The translations under genes were made by a program, and so were the position numbers. Below the pieces are notes generated by a model. The model saw nothing but the letters and a program-made list of their open reading frames with translations. It did not search any database and was not told where the DNA came from. A DNA stretch of 64,000 bases from UBA7703 sp963667195. GTDB lineage: Bacteria > Bacillota > Clostridia > Christensenellales > CAG-138. Every line of letters begins with the position of its first letter. Position 1 is the first letter of the stretch. Positions 1 through 8,537 of this stretch are shown here, piece by piece. The DNA lies in contig OY762962.1 of NCBI GenBank assembly GCA_963667195.1, forward strand, positions 2,108,001-2,172,000. Reading direction: 5' to 3'.

Positions 1-2
1 TC

Positions 3-680
3 ATTAAATCAGCTGCTTTTTTGTATTTGAAAATTCCAACGATGATTCTGACAATTGCGCTTACCTATATTTTTGCCGCGCTTGGAGGGATTATCACGGA
101 TTCCGGTTCCCTGATCATCGACAGCAAATACTCCGTATTGGCGCAAGCGCCTTGGAACATCATGATATTTATCTGTGCAGGTGGGCTGATGTATTTACTG
201 CATCGCTACAGCCCATATGGCGCAAAGGCGCGCGCCGTCGGAAACTCGGAAAGCATCACGAAACTTTGCGGCATTCGGGCGGACAGAGTCCGGGTTGGTG
301 CGCTGATCATATCCAGTTTGTTTGCGGGAGTTGCGGCAATCATGAAGCTTAGCCACGGCAGCAGCGTTGCCCCGACCAGTGGACTTGCGAGTATTTCTAC
401 CATTCTTGAGCCCATTATGAGCGTATTTATCGGTATCGTTATGATGCGCTTTGTCAATATCGTTGGCGGTATTTTTATCGGATCGCTCGTCATGAGCATC
501 ATCAGCAACGGGCTCATCGCAGTGAGCATGCCGCCCTCCTACAACAATGTTGTGATTGGCGGAGTATTGCTGGCTTTGATGATGTTTATTAATCTCAAGA
601 CTATGTTGGAAGAAGAGAAGATCCGAAAAAACATTGCCAATATACGGCTACAAAATCAAGCGAATAATCCACTAAACTAG
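3..680 (+). CDS. ribose-type sugar ABC transporter permease, 5' partial
   Basis: Membrane permease of the RbsC/BPD_transp_2 family, which imports pentoses, other monosaccharides or nucleosides. The frame is open to the window edge, so the N-terminus is missing; 225 residues are visible against roughly 310-340 for the family. Several hydrophobic segments are seen, and the family loop RAVGNSESITKLCGI, which contacts the ATPase, lies about residues 77-91. The charged tail after about residue 195 is cytoplasmic. It is followed directly by a nucleoside hydrolase gene, so a nucleoside or pentose is the likely cargo (inference). The cognate ATPase and binding protein would lie upstream of the window. 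Confidence 0.88.
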   Translation: MKSAAFLYLKIPTMILTIALTYIFAALGGIITDSGSLIIDSKYSVLAQAPWNIMIFICAGGLMYLLHRYSPYGAKARAVGNSESITKLCGIRADRVRVGALIISSLFAGVAAIMKLSHGSSVAPTSGLASISTILEPIMSVFIGIVMMRFVNIVGGIFIGSLVMSIISNGLIAVSMPPSYNNVVIGGVLLALMMFINLKTMLEEEKIRKNIANIRLQNQANNPLN

Positions 681-701
681 ATGAATGCGGAGGATATCAC
701 A

Positions 702-1622
702 ATGAAAAAGTACCCATTTTCGGTTCCTGCAAACAAAATTCTCCGGGTAATTATCGATGCGGACGCTGCTTGCGAAGGCGATGACCAATACGCGATTGTT
801 CACGCGCTGTTGACTCCTAAGCTCAATGTGCGCGGCATTGTCGCAGAACACTTTTGCCCGATGCTCGGAGACAACTCGATGGAGAAGAGCTTTAACGAGA
901 TCAACAAATTGCTGAAAATTATGCAGCTAGATGGACAATATCCTGTTTATAAGGGCGTTGTGGACGGTTTGATTGACGAAAAAACGCCCGAATATTCCGA
1001 TGCGGCAAAGTTTATCGTAAGCGAAGCAATGAAAGACGAAAAACAACCTTTGTTTATCGTCTGCCAAGGAGCGCTGTCAAACGTTGCGGACGCATTGTTG
1101 ATTGAACCAAAGATTGCCGATCGAATGACAGTCATTTGGATTGGTGGCGGCGCATATCCGGAAGGTGAGTGGGAGTTTAATTGTTGCGGAGACATCAACG
1201 CGGTGAACATTGTTATGGACTCGAATGTAGCGCTTTGGCAGGTACCTTCCAACGTCTACTTCATGATGAAAGTTTCTTTCGCTGAGCTGTATGACAAGGT
1301 GTATCCTTGCGGTGAAGTTGGGAAATATTTGGTTGAAAATTTAATGCGTGTCAACACTACGCTTTGCGCAACAAAACTCTTCGGCGGAATGACAACCTAC
1401 CCTGGCGGAGAAAGCTGGCAACTGGGGGATTCGCCTGTCGTTGGTCTTTTAATTACCGATCATACATATAACTATGATGTTATGTCGGCACCTCGCGTTG
1501 ACAGTGAAGGACATTATCTGCTGCGCCCTGCGAACCCACGCAAAATTCGCGTCTATCATCATATCGACTCGCAGTTCATTTTGAATGATATGTACGCAAA
1601 ACTCAGATTTCAGTATATGTAA
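702..1622 (+). CDS. inosine-uridine-type nucleoside hydrolase family protein
   Basis: Hydrolyses the N-glycosidic bond of nucleosides to base and free pentose (IUNH family, cytoplasmic, Ca2+-dependent). The N-terminal calcium/ribose motif appears as IIDADAACEGDDQYAI near residues 18-33, a variant of the classic DxDxxxDD. 306 residues, normal for the family. I chose ATG 702 because GCGGAGG lies at 687-693; the in-frame ATG at 681 abuts the previous stop and lacks a ribosome site. It sits between the ABC permease and transketolase, which fits intracellular cleavage of an imported nucleoside or N-glycoside. The exact substrate cannot be read from the sequence. Confidence 0.85.
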   Translation: MKKYPFSVPANKILRVIIDADAACEGDDQYAIVHALLTPKLNVRGIVAEHFCPMLGDNSMEKSFNEINKLLKIMQLDGQYPVYKGVVDGLIDEKTPEYSDAAKFIVSEAMKDEKQPLFIVCQGALSNVADALLIEPKIADRMTVIWIGGGAYPEGEWEFNCCGDINAVNIVMDSNVALWQVPSNVYFMMKVSFAELYDKVYPCGEVGKYLVENLMRVNTTLCATKLFGGMTTYPGGESWQLGDSPVVGLLITDHTYNYDVMSAPRVDSEGHYLLRPANPRKIRVYHHIDSQFILNDMYAKLRFQYM

Positions 1623-1670
1623 ACGGTCTTTGTATTGCTGTCGATCGACAAAGCAACGGAGGAGAATCAA

Positions 1671-2492
1671 TTGGATGTAAAGAAACTGAAAGTCATTGCC
1701 GACCAAAGGCGACTTGACGTGCTTGAAATGGATTATGCTTCAAAATGCGGGCATATCGGCGGGGCGATGTCCTGCATGGAGATACTGACTTGCCTGTACT
1801 ATGCAGTAATGGATGTCGATAAAATCATCGCACATCACGAAGACAGGGATCGTTTTATCATGAGTAAAGGGCACGCCACCGAAGCGCTCTACAGCGTCCT
1901 GGGTGACAAAGGGTTCTTTCCAAAAGAAGAGCTTAAGACATATGCAAAATTTGGCACGCGATTGCCGGAGCATCCGAGTAAAAAACTATCCGGAATTGAG
2001 ATCGCAACCGGCGCCTTAGGGCACGGGGCATCTGCCGGAGTCGGAATGGCAATCGGCCTCAAACATAAGAACCAAGCGCATGTCTATGTACTGATGGGGG
2101 ATGGAGAACAAGCAGAAGGCTCCATCTGGGAGGCAGCGATGTCTGCGGCAAAGTATAAGCTGGATAACCTGACAATGATCATTGATAGAAATCGGCTGGA
2201 AATCTCGGGTGACACAGAAGATGTAATGCCGTTGGACAGTCTTTCTGACAAATATCGCGCTTTTGGTTTTCATGTTATTGAGTGCGATGGGCATAATCCA
2301 AGAGAATTATGCGTTGCTCTGAAAACGAGGGTAAAGGATAAACCTGTTGCAATTATTGCAAATACGGTCAAGGGGAAAGGGATATCCTTTATGGAGAACA
2401 AAGCTGGTTGGCATCATATGGTTCCGACAGAGGCAAATTGCGAAACAGCACGCTATGAAATTATGTGCCGTATGAATGGAGCAGAGCAATGA
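1671..2492 (+). CDS. transketolase, N-terminal (TPP-binding) subunit
   Basis: First half of a split transketolase, 273 residues, the usual size. It carries the pyrophosphate-binding part of the thiamine-diphosphate site: the GDGEQAEGSIWEAAM motif (GDGx~27N type) and the early GHIGGAMSC segment. TTG 1671 is chosen because GGAGGAG lies at 1659-1665; an upstream in-frame TTG at 1635 has no ribosome site. The stop overlaps the start of the C-terminal subunit (ATGA), so the two are translationally coupled and should form a heterotetramer. It feeds ketose phosphates from the neighbouring kinase and isomerase into the pentose phosphate pathway (inference from context). Confidence 0.92.
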   Translation: MDVKKLKVIADQRRLDVLEMDYASKCGHIGGAMSCMEILTCLYYAVMDVDKIIAHHEDRDRFIMSKGHATEALYSVLGDKGFFPKEELKTYAKFGTRLPEHPSKKLSGIEIATGALGHGASAGVGMAIGLKHKNQAHVYVLMGDGEQAEGSIWEAAMSAAKYKLDNLTMIIDRNRLEISGDTEDVMPLDSLSDKYRAFGFHVIECDGHNPRELCVALKTRVKDKPVAIIANTVKGKGISFMENKAGWHHMVPTEANCETARYEIMCRMNGAEQ

Positions 2493-3421
2493 AAGTATCC
2501 TGCAGAAAAGCATTTACGGAGACGTTACTGCACCATGCAAGGAAAAACAGTAACATCATGGCGCTTACGACCGACTCCAGCGGTTCCGTTACGCTCGGCG
2601 AGTTTATCAAGGATCTACCGGAACAGTATATTGAATTGGGGATTGCTGAACAAAACGCCGTAACCGTTGGAGCGGGACTTGCTACGGATGGAAAAATCGT
2701 GTTTGTCTGCGGGCCGGCCTGTTTTTTGACAGCCCGTTCGTATGAACAGGTAAAAATTGATGTTGCATACAACAAGACAAATGTGAAAATCATCGGCGTT
2801 AGCGCTGGAGTTAGCTATGGGCCGCTCGGCGGGACGCATACATCACTGCATGATATTGCCGGGGCGAGAGCTCTGCCAAACTTACAAATCTACGTTCCTT
2901 CCGATGCGGCGCAGACGACGTTCTTAACGAAATATCTTTGCGAAACAAGCGAGCCTGCTTATTTACGAATGGGCCGCGGTGATGTGGAGGCAATTTATTC
3001 GGAAGATGAAGTGTTTGAAATTGGGAAAGCGAAAACGGTGATTAACGGACAAGATTTGACGATCATCGCTTGCGGCGAAATGGTTTATCCGGCTAAACTT
3101 GCGGTGGAACAGCTGTCCAAACAGGGGATTCATGCTAGACTTCTCGATTTCTTCTGCCTGAAACCATTCGATAGGGATGCAACGATTCGTGCCGCGCAAG
3201 AAACGGGCGCGATTCTCACCATCGAAGAACATAGTTACAATGGCGGCCTGGGCGAACTTGTGGCGCATGTGGTTGCAGAGCATTGCCCGGTGCCAATGAA
3301 AACAATGGGATTCCCGGACGAGGAAATCCTAGTTGGGCAATCTGCAGAGCTTTTTCAGTACTACGGATTTACGGCAGAGAACATCTGCAAGAACGCGATT
3401 GAACTGCTGGGGCGGAAATAA
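2489..3421 (+). CDS. transketolase, C-terminal subunit
   Basis: Second half of the split transketolase, 310 residues, with the pyrimidine-binding domain (ELGIAEQNAVTVGAGLA, the Glu that activates TPP) and a C-terminal transketolase domain containing the TIEEHSYNGGLGE segment. ATG 2489 overlaps the upstream TGA, with GGAG at 2478-2481; an in-frame ATG at 2465 lies inside the previous gene and is less likely. Works only with the N-terminal subunit. Its place in a nucleoside/pentose operon supports a carbon-shuffling role on pentose or tetrose phosphates. Confidence 0.92.
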   Translation: MKVSCRKAFTETLLHHARKNSNIMALTTDSSGSVTLGEFIKDLPEQYIELGIAEQNAVTVGAGLATDGKIVFVCGPACFLTARSYEQVKIDVAYNKTNVKIIGVSAGVSYGPLGGTHTSLHDIAGARALPNLQIYVPSDAAQTTFLTKYLCETSEPAYLRMGRGDVEAIYSEDEVFEIGKAKTVINGQDLTIIACGEMVYPAKLAVEQLSKQGIHARLLDFFCLKPFDRDATIRAAQETGAILTIEEHSYNGGLGELVAHVVAEHCPVPMKTMGFPDEEILVGQSAELFQYYGFTAENICKNAIELLGRK

Positions 3422-3423
3422 CT

Positions 3424-4884
3424 ATGCCCTATATTCTTTCAATCGATCAGAGCACATCGGCAACTAAGGGCATGATATTTGGCATGGATGGCGACCTGAT
3501 TTCCCGGCATGATCTGCCGCATCGACAGATCATAAATCCTCTTGGATATGTGGAACACGATCCGGATGAAATCTATAACAATACGCTTGTCGTTGCTCGA
3601 AATGTCTTGGAGAAATCTGGAATTGATGCAAACGAGATTGTCGCGGTCGGAATCAGCAATCAACGAGAGACGGTCGTAGGATGGGATGCGGTGACTCGGA
3701 AGCCGATTTATAATGCGATTGTCTGGCAATGCGGACGAGCTTCGGAAATCTGTAAAGAGTTGGAAGACAAGAAAAGCCAAATATTCCAGATGACAGGGTT
3801 GAATTTATCCCCTTATTTTAGTGCGCCAAAGATGGCTTGGATGATTCGCAACATCCCAAGCGCGGCGACTTTGATGCAGCAGGGGAGGTTGCGTTTCGGG
3901 ACAATCGATACTTGGCTGATCGATCGATTGACAGACGGCGAAACATACAAAACGGATTATTCAAATGCATCCCGGACAGGGTTGATGAACATCGATACAT
4001 GCCGATGGGATCCGTACCTACTAGAAATATACGGCCTCAATCGTTCTGTTCTGCCGGAGATTTGTTTTTCGGACAGCGTGTTTGGTCACACCGATTTTCT
4101 AGGAATATTGCCGAAAAAAGTTCCAATTTGTGGCGTTTTAGGCGACTCGCATGCTGCTTTGTTTGCACATGGATGTGTTCATCCGGGTATGGCAAAAGTG
4201 ACCTTTGGAACCGGATCATCCGTGATGGTTAACACGGGCGAACAGAAAGCTACTCCACACCTTGGGGTTGTTGCTTGCGTCGCATGGGGACAAAAAGGCA
4301 ATGTTGTTTACGCGCTGGAGGGGAATATCAATTACACAGGTGCGGTTATGAAGTGGCTTGTGAACGATGTACAACTGGTCAACAGCACCAAAGAAGCGGC
4401 CGAGTTGTCACAGAGCATTGAAGATACTGGGGGAGTTTATCTGGTGCCGGCGTTCACTGGTTTAGGCGCGCCGTATTGGAATAACGATGCGCGGGCTTTG
4501 ATCTGCGGAATGAATCCGGACACAGGTAAAGCGCAGATCGTACGGGCTGCAGAAGAGTGCATCGGATATCAGATTCGAGACGTTGTGGAAGCCATGGGGT
4601 TGGATCTTCCGGTTATCATGGCGGATGGCGGCCCAACAAGGAATGCGTTTCTTATGCAGTTTGTTGCGGGCATGTTGGATATTCCTCTGGAAGTTTCTGA
4701 GCTGGAAGAGCTCTCCGGTGCCGGCGCTGCCTACATGGCTGCGATTTCCGTTGGCGCCAGCTCGATGGAACGATTGCATTCCAGACGGGAAAAGAAGATG
4801 TATTTGCCGCAAATAGATCGGAGAAAACGGGAAACTCTCTACTGTGGCTGGAAAGCTGCTGTACAGATGCTTGAAAAATCTTAA
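3424..4884 (+). CDS. FGGY-family carbohydrate kinase, glycerol-kinase-like
   Basis: ATP-dependent kinase of a polyol or ketose, 486 residues, both FGGY domains present. Landmarks resemble glycerol kinase: SIDQSTSATKG at the N-terminus, GYVEHDPDEI, ISNQRETVVGWD, the DYSNASRTGLMNI segment, and PAFTGLGAPYW in the C-terminal domain. The substrate-pocket motif that is GDQQAAL in glycerol kinases reads GDSHAAL here, so one substrate-contacting Gln is replaced by Ser. With a transketolase, a nucleoside hydrolase and a fucose-isomerase-like enzyme around it, a ketopentose or tetrulose is a better guess than glycerol (inference). It starts 3 bp after the transketolase stop. Confidence 0.85.
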   Translation: MPYILSIDQSTSATKGMIFGMDGDLISRHDLPHRQIINPLGYVEHDPDEIYNNTLVVARNVLEKSGIDANEIVAVGISNQRETVVGWDAVTRKPIYNAIVWQCGRASEICKELEDKKSQIFQMTGLNLSPYFSAPKMAWMIRNIPSAATLMQQGRLRFGTIDTWLIDRLTDGETYKTDYSNASRTGLMNIDTCRWDPYLLEIYGLNRSVLPEICFSDSVFGHTDFLGILPKKVPICGVLGDSHAALFAHGCVHPGMAKVTFGTGSSVMVNTGEQKATPHLGVVACVAWGQKGNVVYALEGNINYTGAVMKWLVNDVQLVNSTKEAAELSQSIEDTGGVYLVPAFTGLGAPYWNNDARALICGMNPDTGKAQIVRAAEECIGYQIRDVVEAMGLDLPVIMADGGPTRNAFLMQFVAGMLDIPLEVSELEELSGAGAAYMAAISVGASSMERLHSRREKKMYLPQIDRRKRETLYCGWKAAVQMLEKS

Positions 4885-4921
4885 GCGGAAAAACAATCAA
4901 AGTAAAGTGTGAGGCATTTAG

Positions 4922-6337
4922 ATGGAGAAACAGTCTTTTGGGATTATCATTACGACACGGAGCTTCTTCCCTTCGCATCTAGTGGCTGCGGCGCGGGAGC
5001 AGATTACGAAGTTGATCGTAAAAATGGGGTATGATTACGTTGCGCTGAATGAGTCCGATACAGAACACGGTGCTGTTCGCTCCTACGATGAAGCGAAAAT
5101 CTGTGCGGAATTATTTCGTAAAAACGCTGAAAAAATCAGTGGTGTGGTTGTGGTGTTGCCAAATTTCGGTGAGGAAACCGGTGTGGCGGATTGTCTTGAT
5201 TTAGCAGGACTGCAAGTGCCGGTTCTCGTGCAAGCGTGTGATGATGATTTTAATGCACTTGACCTGGGACACAGGCGGGATGCATTTTGCGGAAAGCTTT
5301 CGCTATGCAACAATCTCTACCAGCGGGGAATCAAATTCACGAATACGACGTTGCATACCTGCAAGATTGATTCGGACAGCTTTGCAGCGGACTTTGATCG
5401 ATTTGCAGCAGTTTGCCGAGTCGTGAGAGGAATCAAACACATGCGAATCGCAGCGCTTGGCGCACGACCGGTCGCCTTCAATACCGTGCGTTACTCCGAA
5501 AAAATCTTGCAAAAGCACCAGATTAATGTGCAGACGATCGATATGTCCGAAGTAATCGCAACTGCAAATCAAATAACGAGCAGCGAGTCAGTCGATGAAA
5601 AAATGCGCGAAATTGAAGAATACGGTACGATCGCTTGTGGAATTTCAAAAGATAAAATTAAAAAACAGGCCAAATTATGTATCGCTATTGAGCAATATGT
5701 TCGAGAGCATCAGTGCGATTGCAGCGCAATACAGTGTTGGGACTCCATTCAAAACAATTATGGGTGTGCTACGTGTTTATCTATGAGTATGATGGGGGAA
5801 AAGGGATTGCCTTCTGCCTGCGAAATGGATGTGACGGGCGCTTTGACGATGTATGCCTTGCTAAAAGCAACAGGGACACCGCCGGCATATATGGACTGGA
5901 ACAATAACGTGAATGATGAGCGCAACAAGTGCATAACCCTGCACTGCTCAAATTTTCCGAAGAGTTTCTTTCAACGGGATTCGATTGAGATAGGGAATCT
6001 CGATGTGTTGGCGACAACAATTGGAGAAGATCGTTGCTTTGGCGCGTGTAAGGCGCAAGTCGCCGAAGGGCCTATGACATTTGCCAAGATATCCACCGAT
6101 GATTCGAAAGGGGTGCTAAAGCTTTATGTGGGGGAAGGCGAGTTTTTACCGGATCCCGTCAATACTAAGGGGGGCACAGCACTCTGCTACATTGATGGTC
6201 TGCAGACATTGATGCATCATCTGTGCGAAAATGGTTTTGAGCACCATGTTGCGTTTGTTCGAGGACATGTTGCAGATGTTATTGAAGAGGCGTTTGTTAA
6301 GTATATCGGAGCGGAGGTTTATAGGCACCGCGGATAA
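4922..6337 (+). CDS. L-fucose/L-arabinose isomerase-like protein
   Basis: Ketol-isomerase superfamily member (471 residues) related to L-fucose isomerase, which also acts on D-arabinose. An N-terminal Rossmann-like region (about 1-170) and a C-terminal half with the family segment FGACKAQVAEGPMTFAK near 375-391 are visible. Expected role: aldose-to-ketose conversion of a free sugar released by the nucleoside hydrolase, followed by phosphorylation by the FGGY kinase (inference). Last gene of the operon, followed by an intrinsic terminator at 6480. Distant members of this superfamily act on other sugars, so the substrate stays open. Confidence 0.75.
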   Translation: MEKQSFGIIITTRSFFPSHLVAAAREQITKLIVKMGYDYVALNESDTEHGAVRSYDEAKICAELFRKNAEKISGVVVVLPNFGEETGVADCLDLAGLQVPVLVQACDDDFNALDLGHRRDAFCGKLSLCNNLYQRGIKFTNTTLHTCKIDSDSFAADFDRFAAVCRVVRGIKHMRIAALGARPVAFNTVRYSEKILQKHQINVQTIDMSEVIATANQITSSESVDEKMREIEEYGTIACGISKDKIKKQAKLCIAIEQYVREHQCDCSAIQCWDSIQNNYGCATCLSMSMMGEKGLPSACEMDVTGALTMYALLKATGTPPAYMDWNNNVNDERNKCITLHCSNFPKSFFQRDSIEIGNLDVLATTIGEDRCFGACKAQVAEGPMTFAKISTDDSKGVLKLYVGEGEFLPDPVNTKGGTALCYIDGLQTLMHHLCENGFEHHVAFVRGHVADVIEEAFVKYIGAEVYRHRG

Positions 6338-6479
6338 GCAAATACGTAGCGAGTTGTTGAACCTGCAACTACTAGTAGCCGATATTTTTCCACCAACAAA
6401 ACTGTATTGTAAGATGTTGTATAACTCGTGTACATGAGTATTAACTTATTAGGACTAACTCATTCAAGATTAAACAAAG

Positions 6480-6512
6480 AAACCCGTTAAATTAGCGGGT
6501 TTTTCTATTTTT
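6480..6512 (+). terminator. intrinsic terminator of the nucleoside/pentose operon
   Basis: Perfect 7-bp inverted repeat AAACCCG/CGGGTTT (6480-6486 and 6496-6502) with a 9-nt loop, followed by a T-rich tail. It lies about 140 bp after the isomerase stop. Confidence 0.8.
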
Positions 6513-6575
6513 GGGCTTTATGGGAAATTAGTTGATTGGCAACAAGCCATAGATTTCAAACGAGTTTACTCATAC

Positions 6576-6975
6576 GAGAATATATATTATTTCCCCACAT
6601 CAATTTCTTTCCGGTTTTGGAAATTCGAATTGTCTTAGTTATATAGAAGGTTATAAAGGAGTACCTGAAACTAAACCAAAATTTTGTGGGGGAATTGAGT
6701 TGGAACACTACATTGAAGATAAAGAGTGGGAGCTATTCGATAGCTTTTGCAAGCAAGTAATCAAGAACGCAGGCCGAAATCTACGACGCCGATACCTGAG
6801 ACAGTTACAGAATGAAAGTCTTATGGGATTCCCTGAGGAAGTCAACATAAAAGAAGGTGTTCACTATGACGCATATCCTTCGGATGGTGATTATATTGAG
6901 TTTAATGGGAACCTATATCCAGTCAAAAAAAGCTGGTTGCTTGTCATTTTGCAGCAACTTCCAAAGAAACAACTT
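6576..6975 (+). repeat. island repeat, copy A (sigma-like gene and its leader)
   Basis: About 400 bp that closely matches 54828-55224. It covers a shared AT-rich leader (conserved TTCCGGTTTTGGAAATTC and ATTGTCTTAGTTATATAG), the ribosome site TGGGGG, and the first ~92 codons of the sigma-like gene. The match stops abruptly at about 6975, which marks a deletion or recombination junction. Confidence 0.85.
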
Positions 6976-7023
6976 CTGAAAGTGGCAGTACAGGAGGGTG
7001 ATCTGGACGCATCGGGCGCATAA
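6700..7023 (+). pseudogene. truncated sigma-70-region-4-like regulator
   Basis: The first ~92 residues match the intact sigma-like protein at 54948 nearly throughout (e.g. ELFDSFCKQVIKNAGRN, HYDAYPSDGDYIEFNGN). After KKQL the sequence switches to 15 unrelated residues and stops, so the C-terminal helix-turn-helix that should bind promoter DNA is lost. Same TTG start and TGGGGG ribosome site as the intact copy. The foreign tail is GC-rich like the phage remnant that follows. Almost certainly non-functional as a transcription factor. Confidence 0.8.
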
Positions 7024-7126
7024 ATCGCCGCAACGCAACGTCGCGCAACGTCGCCGCCACTGGGCGCTTCATGAAGCGCATGGGGCGGATGCCCCAACGG
7101 CGCACGATAACCAAACAAGGCCGGAC

Positions 7127-7154
7127 ACGGAGGCTCACGCGGGCCTCCGTTTTG
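7127..7154 (+). terminator. hairpin with short T tract in phage remnant
   Basis: Perfect 8-bp stem ACGGAGGC/GCCTCCGT with an 8-nt loop, followed by TTTTG. The 7024-7176 stretch around it is GC-rich and holds no convincing gene. It could be a terminator or a structured phage leader. Confidence 0.45.
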
Positions 7155-7176
7155 ATTTCATGAGGAGGAGGCGGTG

Positions 7177-8094
7177 ATGTTACGGAAACTGAAGAAGTAT
7201 ACGCCGACTCCATTCAAAGCAAAGGATTCTGTGTACGACAAGCAGGCTGCCGATCATGCTTTGGCTTTTATCGAATGCCTTTCTCACACCAAGGGTACAT
7301 GGGCAGGTAAGCCGTTTTTGCTGATCGACTGGCAGGAACAGATCATCCGTGATGTATTTGGTACACTGAAACCCAGCGGGTATCGGCAATTCAACACAGC
7401 ATATATCGAAATTCCAAAGAAGAATGGGAAAAGCGAACTCGCTGCAGCAATCGCACTATTATTGACCTGCGGTGATAATGAAGAGCACGCTGAAGTGTAC
7501 GGATGCGCCGTCGACCGTCAGCAGGCGTCGATCGTGTTTGAGGTCGCCAAGGACAGGGTCACCATGTGCCCGGCGCTGGCGAAGCGTGTGAAGATCCTCG
7601 CGTCGCAGAAACGAATCGTGTATCTGCCGACTGGAAGTTACTATCAGGTGCTCAGCGCCGATGTCGCCAACAAGCATGGCTTCAATACACATGGTGTCAT
7701 CTTTGATGAATTGCACACGCAACCAAACGCGCTCGACGCGGCTATTCCTAAAGCCCTCGCAGCGGGTGGTAAGGCTGTAATGGAGAAGATGAAGACAAAC
7801 CTGCAAGCAGCGATTGGTCGGGGTACGAAATACAAATCACGATCGACTGGCAAACTAGCCGCATCGCTCGGCGTTTCACCCGCAAAGTTGGATCGCGACG
7901 GCAATCTTGATGTGAAGGTCGGTTTTTCGGAAGCGCGCGGCGACATCAGCAATGCTATGCTCGCAAATGTATTGGAATATGGAAAACACGGTCAGCCACC
8001 GAAGCCGTTTTTGAAGCGGACGAAATCATCGAGTCGAAAACCGTGTATCGAGGCGATGCAGCAGGCGTTGAAGGAGGAACTAGATCTCCCGTGA
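7177..8094 (+). pseudogene. in-frame chimera: terminase large subunit N-part fused to HK97 gp10-like protein
   Basis: 305-residue open frame made of two unrelated phage genes. Residues 1 to ~184 are a phage terminase large subunit (Terminase_1 type): substrate segment HTKGTWAGKPFLLIDWQE, a Walker-A-like PKKNGKSELAAA near 79-90, and Walker B GVIFDELHTQPN near 173-184. From ALDAAIPKALAAGG onward it is an HK97 gp10-like head-tail/tail-completion protein (GKLAASLGV, ANVLEYGKHGQPPKPFLKRT). The nuclease half of terminase and all genes normally between (portal, protease, capsid, connectors) are missing. The junction lies near 7725-7735. ATG 7177 has GAGGAGG at 7162-7168. Probably a relic, although the frame is intact. 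Confidence 0.8.
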
Positions 8095-8432
8095 GTATGT
8101 TGGAAGAACTGAATACGATCGTCGAGAGCGCCGGACTTCCTATGGAGATCGGCGTTTTCTCTACCACAGCGCCGAACGCGTATGTCGTGATCACTCCAAT
8201 CTCGGAGCACTTTGAGCTATTTTCCGACAATGCGCCGGGCATGAACATTGAGGAAGCGCGGCTTTCGCTCTTTTCGAAGGGCAACTACGGCGCGAGGAAA
8301 CGGCAACTCGTTCGGCTGCTGCTTTTGGCGGGATTCTTAGTATCGGAACGGCGTTATATCGGGTTGGAGGAAGACACGGGCTATCACCACTTTGCCATCG
8401 ACGTGGCAAAGGAGTATTTGGAGGAAGAATAG
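8091..8432 (+). CDS. phage tail-region protein of unknown function
   Basis: 113-residue protein beginning at a GTG that overlaps the TGA of the chimera, with AAGGAGG at 8071-8077. No catalytic motif is visible. It lies between a gp10-like gene and the start of a major tail protein gene, the place where Siphoviridae-type phages encode a small tail-completion or neck protein, so that role is inferred from position only. Appears full length. Confidence 0.6.
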   Translation: MSMLEELNTIVESAGLPMEIGVFSTTAPNAYVVITPISEHFELFSDNAPGMNIEEARLSLFSKGNYGARKRQLVRLLLLAGFLVSERRYIGLEEDTGYHHFAIDVAKEYLEEE

Positions 8433-8489
8433 ATGGCAACCATCGGACTGGATAAACTCTACTACGCGAAGATCACCGAGGGAACGTGA
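8433..8489 (+). pseudogene. 5' fragment of a phage major tail protein gene
   Basis: Eighteen codons beginning MATIGLDKLYYAKITEG, the typical start of phi13-type major tail proteins, directly after the preceding phage gene. The IS element begins at 8487 and its terminal TGA supplies the stop codon in frame. The rest of the gene is absent on the other side of the IS, so the insertion was accompanied or followed by a deletion. Confidence 0.65.
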
Positions 8490-8537
8490 TCTGCCCCCGT
8501 TTTCTGGATCAGGAGCAATGTTAGGAAATGAATCGTT

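Noticed and set aside
1671..6337. Sulfoquinovose transketolase-type (sulfo-TK) pathway, suggested by split transketolase plus isomerase
   Set aside because: A nucleoside hydrolase and a sugar kinase are present and no sulfosugar-specific genes are seen; a nucleoside/pentose route fits better.
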